Shown: piece after piece, positions 55,478 through 64,000 of the stretch | Layout of the letters: every line of letters starts with the position of its first letter | Position numbering within the stretch: position 1 is the first letter of the stretch | DNA from: Symbiodinium natans | Lineage: Eukaryota; Sar; Dinophyceae; Suessiales; Symbiodiniaceae | Length of the DNA: 64,000 nt | Assembly (NCBI GenBank): GCA_905221605.1 | Contig: CAJNDS010002623.1 | Location: forward strand, 868,371-932,370 | Direction of reading: 5' to 3' | Notes under the pieces: generated by a model | Told to the model about the DNA's origin: nothing | Databases searched by the model: none | What the model saw: the letters and a program-made list of their open reading frames with translations, nothing else | Translations under genes and position numbers: made by a program

Positions 55478-57790
55478 ATATAGGGAGACAGAGAAATCAT
55501 GAGCATCAGCTGGGTTTGCTGCACCACTCAAAACTTCTCAAGTGACCTAGGCGCACTCTGCGCCTATCAGAGTACATTACAAGTACATAGGCGCACTCTG
55601 CGCCTATCAGAGTACATTACAAGTACAAGTGCAAGTACAAGCCTTCGTTTTTGATGTAGAGGGCACGAAAGGTGGAGGAGGGCTGGGGGGGGTGGGGTAA
55701 AAGAATTATATAAAACCACTTATAAGGTTTATACAGTTTATGAAGTGGGCTCTTTTTTTCTCCTTTGGCTAATTTTCGGCAACATTTGCCCTTTGGGCCC
55801 AATTCGGCCTCCAAAAAAACGGCCCCAAAGGGCCCAACAATGGGAAACGTGCGGCTGGATTTGGCCAAATTTTGCCGGACACTCTGCGGGCAAAATTTGG
55901 CCAAATCGAGCTGCTCGTCGTACGCGATGAGAAATGCGCGGCTCGATTTGGCCAAATTTTGCCGGGCAGCCTCCGGGCAAAATTTGGCCAAATCGGGCTG
56001 CTCTTCGTAGGCGATGAGAAAGGTGCGGCTCTATTTGGCCAAATTTTGCCGGGCAACTTTCGGACAAAATTTGGCCAAATCAGGCTCTTCGTACGCGATG
56101 AGAAAGGCGCGGCTCGATTTGGCCAAATTTGCCGGGCAGCTTTCGGGCAAAATTTGGCCAAATCGGGCTGCGCTTCGTAGGCGATGAGAAATGCGCGGCT
56201 CGATTTGGCCAAATTTTGCCGAGCAGCTTTCGGGCAAAATTTGGCCAAATCGGGCTGCTCTTCGTAGGCGATGAGAAATGCGCGGCTCGATTTGGCCAAA
56301 TTTTGCCGAGCAGCTTTCGGGCAAAATTTGGCCAAATCGGGCTGCTCTTCGTAGGCGATGAGAAAGGCGCGGCTCGATTTGGCCAAATTTTGCCGGGCAG
56401 CCTTCGGGCAAAATTTGGCCAAATCGGGCAGCTCTTCGTATGCGATGAGAAATGCGCGGCTCGATTTGGCCAAGTTTTGCCCGGAGCTTCCCCCCCTCCC
56501 AAGAATTTAATAATGATTAATTTAAGTACGACGGGGAGGTTTCGGATTGAAATTATTTAAATTATTTAATTCTTAGGGGGCGGGGAGGGTGGTTCCCCCC
56601 TCTTTTCGGATTTAAACTATTTAAACTATATAAGTTATTTACATTATTTGAAATATCTAAATTGTTTAAATTATGTAATTTTTTTAATCAAAGCTTTTTA
56701 TAACTCCCTTGTCTCTCCCTAATTAGAAAAAGCCAATCTTGCTATTCACAGATAGGTGCCCTTCTTCCTCTTCAGGAAATCGCCTTTCCCTTATTTTGCG
56801 TTTTGAAGCGACTAAGAAAAACAACAGATACGAAGAGAGGACAGGGAATGACTAAGTAAAGAGAGGAGCTCTTCAATGTCCCTCCCTTTTTCTTATGTTA
56901 CTTTTCCTTCTTGGGGGGTCCTTTTTCTCCATTCAAGATGCAGAAAACGATCAAAAAGGACACCCGTTCCATCGCCCATATATAGGGAGACAGAGAAATC
57001 ATGAGCATCAGCTGGGTTTGCTGCACCACTCAAAACTTCTCAAGTGACCTAGGCACACTCTGCGCCTATCAGAGTACATTACAAGTACAAGTGCAAGTAC
57101 AAGCCTTCGTTTTTGAGGTAGAGGGCACGAAAGGTGGAGGAGGGCTGGGGGGGTGGGGTAAAAGAATTATATCAAACTACTTATAAGGTTTATACAGTTT
57201 ATGAAGTGGGCTCTTTTTTTCTCCTTTGGCTAATTTTGGGCAACATTTGCCCTTTGGGCCCAATTTGGCCCCAAAAAAAACGGCCCCAAAGGGCCCAACA
57301 ATGGGAAACGTGCGGCTGGATTTGGCCAAATTTTGCCGAGCAGCTTTCGGGCAAAATTTGGCCAAATCGGGCTGCTCGTCGTACGCGATGAGAAATGCGC
57401 GGCTCGATTTGGCCAAATTTTGCCGGGCAGCCTCCGGGCAAAATTTGGCCAAATCGGGCTGCTCTTCGTAAGCGATGAGAAAGGTGCGGCTCTATTTGGC
57501 CAAATTTTGCCGGGCAACTTTCGGACAAAATTTGGCCAAATCAGGCTCTTCGTACGCGATGAGAAAGGCGCGGCTCGATTTGGCCAAATTTTGCCGGGCA
57601 GCCTTCGGGCAAAATTTGGCCAAATCGGGCAGCTCTTCGTATGCGATGAGAAAGGCGCGGCTCGATTTGGCCAAGTTTTGCCCGGAGCTTCCCCCCCTCT
57701 CAAGAATTTAATAATGATTAATTTAAGTACGACGGGGAGGTTTCGGATTGAAATTATTTAAATTATTTAATTCTTAGGGGGCGGGGAGGG
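55478..57790 (+). repeat. 1.5-kb duplication containing an 87-bp palindromic minisatellite
   Basis: Landmark GAGCATCAGCTGGGTTTGCT occurs at 55501 and 57003. In each copy an 87-bp unit is repeated (seven or so copies at 55855-56475, four or so at 57315-57680). Each unit contains ATTTGGCCAAATTTTGCC and its inverse GGCAAAATTTGGCCAAAT about 13-14 bp apart. As 87 is divisible by three, all frames stay open, producing GQILP/AKFGQI-type ORFs on both strands that are not called. Confidence 0.9.
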
Positions 57791-57849
57791 TGGTTTTTGT
57801 ACTAAGGTCTTTAAGCCGTAAGCACTTTTAACGGGAAAGGGCGAGGAGG

Positions 57850-58105
57850 ATAGCTTGTGATAACTATGACAATTTATCATAATTATGATACCTTATCATA
57901 AGTATGATAACTTATGATAACTTATCATAATTATGATAACTGATCATAGTTATGAAAAGTTGCTTATCATATTTATCATACTCTGAGATAAAGAACTTAA
58001 AGTTATCATAATTATGATAGTTTAGATCGGGAAGTTAAAGTTATCATAATTATGATAACTTATGATGGGGAAGTTGAAGTCATCATAATTATGATAACTT
58101 CAGGT
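57850..58105. repeat. TTATCATAATTATGATAA palindrome cluster
   Basis: At least six copies of an 18-22-bp perfect or near-perfect palindrome at irregular spacing. Confidence 0.8.
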
Positions 58106-58109
58106 TGGT

Positions 58110-58535
58110 AGTTTGGAGTGGAGGGGTAGGAGGGGTTAGGTGCGAGCGGTGTGGGTGTAGTAAATTGTGGCAAGGGGCTTGTTGGGGGTGATGGGGTAGG
58201 GGAGCAGGTTGCAAGTGCGACGCGGTGCGTGGGGTGGCGCTCTGCGAAGTGAGGTGGTAAATTAGGGGGAGGGAGTGGGGGGTTGGGGGGGGGGGGGGGG
58301 GGAGGGGTAGGGGAGCCCCCCACCCCTCCCCCTCCAGCCCCTCCAACCCGCAGCCAGCCAGCGCCCCTCCAGCAGCCCCTCCAGCCAGCCCCTCCCGCCA
58401 GCCCCTCCAGCCAGCCCCTCCAGCCAGCCCCCTCCACAGCCCCTGCAGCCCTTTTCCAGCCCATCCCTTCTCCAGCTCCTCCAGCCCCTCCAGCCTCTCC
58501 AGCCCCTCCAGCCCCTCCAGCCCTACCTAAATAAT
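58110..58535. repeat. G-rich stretch, G-run and CCAGCCCCT array
   Basis: 58275-58302 is a near-pure G-run; 58315-58530 repeats CCAGCCCCTC. Not coding. Confidence 0.8.
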
Positions 58536-58544
58536 TTAGTTTAT

Positions 58545-61260
58545 GGCTTGGCTGAGTCAATTAAATTAATTTAAACGATTTAAACGATTTAATTGGGTCC
58601 AATTAAATCGTTTAAATCCGACGCCTCAATTAAACAATTTAATTAGACCGTAGGATTTAAACGATTTAACTGGGTCCAATTAAATCGTTTAAATCCGACG
58701 CCCCAATTAAATAATTTAATTCGACCGTAGGATTTAAACGATTTAATTGGGCCCAAGTAAATCGTTTAAATCGTTTAAATCGTTTAAATCGTTTAAATCG
58801 TTTAAATTAATTTAATTGTGGTGGGAGGTGAGTACAGACAGGCACAGAGCCAATTAAATTATTTAAATCCGACGCCTCAATTAAATAATTTAATTAGACC
58901 GTAGGATTTAAATGATTTAATTGGTTTATGGCTTGGCTGAGTCCCCCCACAATTAAATTAATTTAAACGATTTAAACGATTTAAACGATTTAATTGGGTC
59001 CAATTAAATCGTTTAAATCCGACGCCTCAATTAAATAATTTAATAGACCGTAGGATTTAAACGATTTAATTGGGTCCAATTAAATCGTTTAAATCCGACG
59101 CCTCAATTAAATAATTTAATTGGACCGTAGGATTTAAACGATTTAATTGGGCCCAATTAAATCGTTTAAATCGTTTAAATCGTTTAAATTAATTTAATTG
59201 TGGTGGGAGGTGAGTACAGACAGGCACAGAGCCAATTAAATTATTTAAATCCGACGCCTCAATTAAATAATTTTATTAGACCGTAGGATTTAAATGATTT
59301 AATTGGTTTATGGCTTGGCTGAGTCCCCCCACAATTAAATTAATTTAAACGATTTAAACGATTTAAACGATTTAAACGATTTAATTGGGTCCAATTAAAT
59401 CGTTTAAATCCGACGCCTCAATTAAATAATTTAATTCGACCGTAGGATTTAAACGATTTAATTGGGTCCAATTAAATCGTTTAAATCCGACGCCTCAATT
59501 AAATAATTTAATTGGACCGTAGGATTTAAACGATTTAATTGGGCCCAATTAAATCGTTTAAATCGTTTAAATCGTTTAAATCGTTTAAATTAATTTAATT
59601 GTGGTGGGAGGTGAGTACAGACAGGCACAGAGCCAATTAAATTATTTAAATCCGACGCCTCAATTAAATAATTTAATTAGACCGTAGGATTTAAATGATT
59701 TAATTGGTTTATGGCTTGGCTGAGTCCCCCCACAATTAAATTAATTTAAACGATTTAAACGATTTAAACGATTTAAACGATTTAATTGGGTCCAATTAAA
59801 TCGTTTAAATCCGACGCCTCAATTAAATAATTTAATTCGACCGTAGGGTTTAAACGATTTAATTGGGTCCAATTAAATCGTTTAAATCCGACGCCTCAAT
59901 TAAATAATTTAATTGGACCGTAGGATTTAAACGATTTAGTTGGGCCCAATTAAATCGTTTAAATCGTTTAAATCGTTTAAATCGTTTAAATCGTTTAAAT
60001 CGTGTAAATCGTTTAAATTAATTTAATTGTGGTGGGAGGTGAATACAGACAGGCACAGAGCCAATTAAATTATTTAAATCCGACGCCTCAATTAAATAAT
60101 TTAATTAGACCGTAGGATTTAAATGATTTAATTGGTTTATGGCTTGGCTGAGTCCCCCCACAATTAAATGAATTTAAACGATTTAAACGATTTAAACGAT
60201 TTAAACGATTTAATTGGGTCCAATTAAATCGTTTAAATCCGACGCCTCAATTAAATAATTTAATTCGACCGTAGGATTTAAACGATTTAATTGGGTCCAA
60301 ATACATCGTTTAAATCCGACGCCTCAATTAAATAATTTAATTGGACCGTAGGATTTAAACGATTTAATTGGGCCCAATTAAATCGTTTAAATCGTCTAAA
60401 TCGTTTAAATCGTTTAAATTAATTTAATTGTGGTGGGAGGTGAGTACAGACAGGCACAGAGCCAATTAAATTATTTAAATCCGACGGCTCAATTAAATAA
60501 TTTAATTAGACCGTAGGATTTAAATGATTTAATTGGTTTATGGCTTGGCTTAGTCCCCCCACAATTAAATTAATTTAAACGATTTAAACGATTTAAACGA
60601 TTTAAACGATTTAATTGGGTCCAATTAAATCGTTTAAATCCGACGCCTCAATTAAATAATTTAATTCGACCGTAGGATTTAAACGATTTAATTGGGTCCA
60701 ATTAAATCGTTTAAATCCGACGCCTCAAATAAATAATTTAATTCGACCGTAGGATTTAAACAATTTAATTGGGCCCAATTAAATCGTTTAAATCGTTTAA
60801 ATCGTTTAAATTAATTTAATTGTGGGGGGACTCAGCCAAGCCATAAACCAATTAAATCATTTAAATCCTACGGTCTAATTAAATTATTTAATTAAGGCGT
60901 CGGATTTAAATAATTTAATTGGCTCTGTGCCTGTCTGTATTCACCTCCCACCACAATTAAATTAATTTAAACGATTTAAACGATTTAAACGATTTAAACG
61001 ATTTAATTGGGCCCAATTAAATCGTTTAAATCCTACGGTCGAATTAAATTATTTAATTGGACCGTAGGATTTAAACGATTTAATTGGACCCAATTAAATC
61101 GTTTAAATCGTTTAAATCGTTTAAATTAATTTAATTGTGGTGGGAGGTGAGTATAGACAAGCACAGAGCCAATTAAATTATTTAAATCCGACGCCTTACT
61201 TATTCAAAAAAATAGGGCGTAGGATTTAAATAATTTAATTAAGCTCTCTCTATTTAAATA
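58545..61260. repeat. AT-rich palindromic satellite, unit about 380-430 bp
   Basis: GTGGTGGGAGGTG landmarks at 58818, 59200, 59601, 60029 and 60430 give periods 382, 401, 428 and 401, differing mainly by the number of TTTAAATCG nonamers. Each unit holds several palindromes (AATTAAATCGTTTAAAT with inverse, CCGACGCCTCAATTAAAT). One unit, 60815-60960, is inverted; a direct one follows at 61137. Confidence 0.92.
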
Positions 61261-61383
61261 GTTTAATTTATTTAAATAAATTAAATTATTTTCTGCTTAT
61301 TAAAAAAAGGAATGAGCTAAATAGACCCTAAAGGCTGCTCTTTCATATATATATATATATAACAAAATCTCTTTCTTTTAAAG

Positions 61384-61530
61384 ATGCGGTGGACTTTCGC
61401 TCTGCTGGGGGTCTTGGGCTTTAGGGGTCAACACCGGCCGCTGCCTCAGAATCCTCCGCCCGGCCGCAGGATTGCGCGAAGAGGGCGGCCTGCGGACCCT
61501 AAACCATCAACCCTAAACCCTAAACCCTAA
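61384..61530 (+). CDS. Candidate first exon, signal-peptide-like start
   Basis: ATG after a TA microsatellite opens MRWTFALLGVLGFRGQ, a short hydrophobic stretch after a basic residue as in signal peptides, then a basic Pro-rich part. The frame runs into CCCTAAA repeats and stops there, so the real exon end is unknown. Confidence 0.28.
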   Translation: MRWTFALLGVLGFRGQHRPLPQNPPPGRRIARRGRPADPKPSTLNPKP

Positions 61531-61534
61531 ACCC

Positions 61535-62430
61535 TAACCCGAAACCTAACCCTAACCCTAAACCCTAACCTAAGCCCTCACCCCAACATGCAGAAACGTA
61601 ACTCGCTTAGAGGGCTCGGTGCAAGAAGTATAAACCCTAAACCCTAAACACTAAGACTAAACCCTAAACCCTAAACCCTAAACCCTAAACCCTAAACCCT
61701 AAACCCTGACCACCAAGTGTTGGGAATTAGGCCTCACAGCCAACGCAAACATCGTTCTCCAGGGCAGTAGGGGCGACGCCCCTTTCTCTTGTCCTTCGAC
61801 TTTGATTTGACGGCTCCAGCCCTGGTAACCAGAATCTGGGTTTAGGGCTTATGGGTTAGGATTTAGGGTTTAGGGTTTAGGGTTTAGGGTTTAGGGTTTA
61901 GGGTTTAGGGTTTAGGGTTTAGGGTTTAGGGTTTAGGGTTTAGGGTTTAGGGTTTAGGGTTTTGTTCTCTCCATGTGTTGCTTTGCTTGAAACGGTGATA
62001 CTGTATTCTTCGGAACTGAAGCAACTTTCCGGCACCAAATAGCGACCGATGTTGAAGCTCATAGTCACATGTCGAAACTCGCGCGAAGAAACCGGCAAGA
62101 GAAAATGAGGGTGGCATCATCAATCCGGCAAGGATGTTCTCACGACTAAGCCCAAAACTCGGACCCCTAAAGTTGGGGTTTGGGGTTTAGGGTTTAGGGT
62201 TTGGGTTTGGGGTTTAGGGTTTAGGGTTTAGGGTTTAGGCTTGAGGAGAAGCCCGCGCGCCTCCGCCTGCTGCTCCACCGCCTGCAGCAGGCAGCCAAAA
62301 GCCGGATGCCCTTGCACCTGGGGGTTTGTTAAATGGCTTTTTGCTAGGGGTTTGAGGTTTAGGGTTTAGGGTTAAGGGTTTTGGGTTTAATGTTTAGGGA
62401 TTTAGGGTTTAGGGCTTAGGGTTTAGGGTC
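61535..62430. repeat. CCCTAAA tracts 61498-61545 and 61640-61708; TTTAGGG tracts 61855-61970, 62175-62240, 62345-62430
   Basis: Telomere pattern resumes after the satellite block. Islands 61971-62174 and 62241-62344 gave no secure exon. Confidence 0.82.
61607..61821 (-). CDS. Two-exon gene end across a telomere-type intron (strand ambiguous)
   Basis: Exon 61821-61711, exactly 37 codons after GTTACCAG^ (GWSRQIKVEGQEKGASPLLP...FALAVRPNSQHLV), ends GTG^GTCAGGG. After TTTAG^ at 61637 the frame gives GLYFLHRAL and TAA, phase 0. The plus strand of the same island is also open and could splice rightwards through the TTTAGGG tract 61855-61960, also in phase, so the strand call is moderate. Confidence 0.42.
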
Positions 62431-62559
62431 CCCGGGTTTGAAAAATTTCAAGGAGCGGGTCTCATCATCAAGATTTCCATAAGCAGCACCGCCACTCACA
62501 AGCATGGCACAAACACCCGGGAGGTTCTAAGCCCTGAACCCTAAAGCCTGAACTGCCTA

Positions 62560-63150
62560 AAGCCCTAGGACCCTAAACCCTGCAGACCTTAAAACACTTC
62601 AACCCCCCCCCCCCCTTCAAAAAAAAAGAAAACAAGTTTAACACCCCAAAGCCCTAAACCCTAAACCCTTAACCCCCGAAGACCGCCTAGACCCCAAACC
62701 AAAAAACCATCCCCCCCCACCCCCAAAGCCCTAAACCCTAAACCCCAAAGCCCCAAAGCCCTAAACCCAAACCCCAAACCCCCAAAGCCCTAAACCCCAA
62801 ACCCTAAACCCTAAATCCTAAACTCTAAACCCTAAACCCGAAACCCTAACCCTAAACTCACCACCTAAAAGCCCTGAAAAGGGCGCAGGTGAAAGGACCC
62901 AGCGGCCTCCTTCAAAGCTTCGGGAGACGCCGACGCATCGGGGCCCGACTCGCCCTTCACCTGAGGTTTAGGGTTTAGGGTTTAGGGTTTAGGGTTTAGG
63001 GTTTAGGGTTTAGGGTTTAAGGGTTTTAGGGTTTTAGGGTTTTAGGGTTTTAGGGTTTTAGGGTTTTAGGGTTTTAGGGTTTTAGGGTTTTAGGGTTTTA
63101 GGGTTTTAGGGTTTAGGGTTTAGGGTTTAGGGTTGAAGGTTGAGTGTTGA
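62560..63150. repeat. CCCCAAAG/CCCTAAA-rich region, then TTTAGGG and TTTTAGGG array
   Basis: 62640-62870 degenerate CCC-type; 62964-63015 TTTAGGG; 63015-63110 TTTTAGGG octamers; then TTTAGGG and GGGTTGA. Confidence 0.82.
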
Positions 63151-64000
63151 GGGTTCAAAATGACTGAGAGACGTTTAGTGGGTTTGAAGGTCTTCGGATT
63201 CTGGGGGCTTAAGGAGCTTAAGGGGCTTAAGGGGCTTAAGGGGCCTAAGGGGCTTAAGGAGCTTAAGGGGCTTAAGGGGCTTAAGGGGCCAAATCGGGCC
63301 GTCTTTGGGGTTTTGGAAGTTGGGTTTTTAGGGTTTAGGGTTTATGGTTTAGGGCTAGGGTGTACGTCTTTTTGGGTCTCGGGCTTAGGGTACCCTGAGC
63401 CCAAACACAAACCCAACACTCAAGACTCAAAAAAGCCCTGAACCCTGATAACTCAAGTGACTTTACCTTAGACCCCTAAGGTGGTACCCTTGGGTTTGGG
63501 GATTCCTACAAAGGTAATATAAGGGCCATGTTCGGATTGATTAAAGTGAAACCTTTAGGGGTGCAACCGTAGGGGTACGAGTCTTAACCCCTTGAATAAC
63601 CCTACCCCTGAAACCTCTAAGAGCGCAAGGATTTGTGCGTATTTATTCCGCAGTTCTTTGCGGCTCACACTTCGGAATCCTCTAAATAACCCTAAACCCT
63701 GAACCCCAAACCTTAAACCCGAGACCCTGAACCCTGAACCCTAAACAATAACCCCGAACCTTAATCCCTAAGCTACCCTAAACCACAACCCTAAACCCTA
63801 AACCCTAATTAAACCCTAAACCCCAACCCTGAAGCCTAAACCCCCTCATGCAGCCGCCGTCACGCAGTGCCGCGCGATGCGATGGAGAGCCGTGGCCATG
63901 TTCACTCCGTTCATGTACTTGAGCTCCTGGACTTTCGGGTTTAGGGCTTAGGGTTTTGGATTTTGGGTTTAGGGTTTAGGAGATAGGGCTACGTCTGGGA
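63151..64000. repeat. CTTAAGGGG nonamer array, family-S repeat, mixed tracts
   Basis: 63205-63290 repeats CTTAAGGGG; 63509-63597 is the second family-S copy; 63680-63840 degenerate CCCTAAA/CCCTGAA. Remaining islands hold no exon I can support. Confidence 0.65.

Noticed and set aside
55738..56560. Several 100-234-codon ORFs on both strands
   Set aside because: Frame-preserving 87-bp minisatellite; reading frames exist in all directions, so openness is not evidence of coding.
1..64000. Dinoflagellate spliced-leader gene
   Set aside because: I looked for the conserved leader core by eye on both strands and did not find it; a proper search could still do so.

Overview
ORGANISM. The window looks like nuclear DNA of a dinoflagellate or close relative. 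It is saturated with Arabidopsis-type telomere heptamers (TTTAGGG on one strand, CCCTAAA on the other). Its introns appear to use GT, GC and GA donors. It holds short inverted-repeat elements that behave as intron-creating 'introners', and a tyrosine-recombinase (YR) retrotransposon with a methyltransferase-like domain. No bacterial operons, rRNA, CRISPR array or convincing tRNA was seen. The assignment is an inference from these traits, not from any search.

LAYOUT. (1) 1-20.4 kb and 27.1-48.5 kb: dozens of short unique islands (50-400 bp) separated by telomere-type tracts, homogenised variants of them, and small hairpin elements. Read in isolation the islands have no long ORFs. Read as exons they make sense: many are open in one frame and bounded by AG and GT/GC/GA, and they join in phase to the next island across a tract that begins GTTTAGGG and ends TTTAG. 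(2) 20565-27125: one apparently intact YR retrotransposon on the minus strand, with Gag-like, RT-RNase H-methyltransferase and nested YR genes and Ngaro-type split direct repeats. It sits in telomere-like sequence. (3) 48.5-61.4 kb: a different landscape with almost no telomere-type tracts: a 1.04-kb tandem duplication, GA-rich repeats with a 1.31-kb duplication, an 87-bp palindromic minisatellite in a 1.5-kb duplication, and a 2.7-kb AT-rich palindromic satellite. (4) 61.4-64 kb: the telomere/island pattern resumes.

HOW IT WORKS TOGETHER. The main proposal is that the telomere-type tracts here are introns. TTTAGGG repeats carry both a donor (GG^GTTTAG) and an acceptor (TTTAG^GG), so a tract in sense orientation is a ready-made intron. 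In every gene model offered, the TTTAGGG strand of an intronic tract is the coding strand. A second route to introns is the hairpin elements (families P, T, N, R), whose terminal inverted repeats supply the splice sites, some with GA donors. Two tracts are flanked by 11-bp direct repeats, as if telomere sequence had been inserted with target duplication.

LIMITS. All gene models were built by eye from frame, splice motifs and phase. I could not run a gene finder, a search or RNA evidence. In GC-rich exons the antisense frames are often open too, so strand can be ambiguous, and many 'terminal' exons may really continue. Confidence is highest for the retrotransposon and for models in which two or more long exons join in phase.
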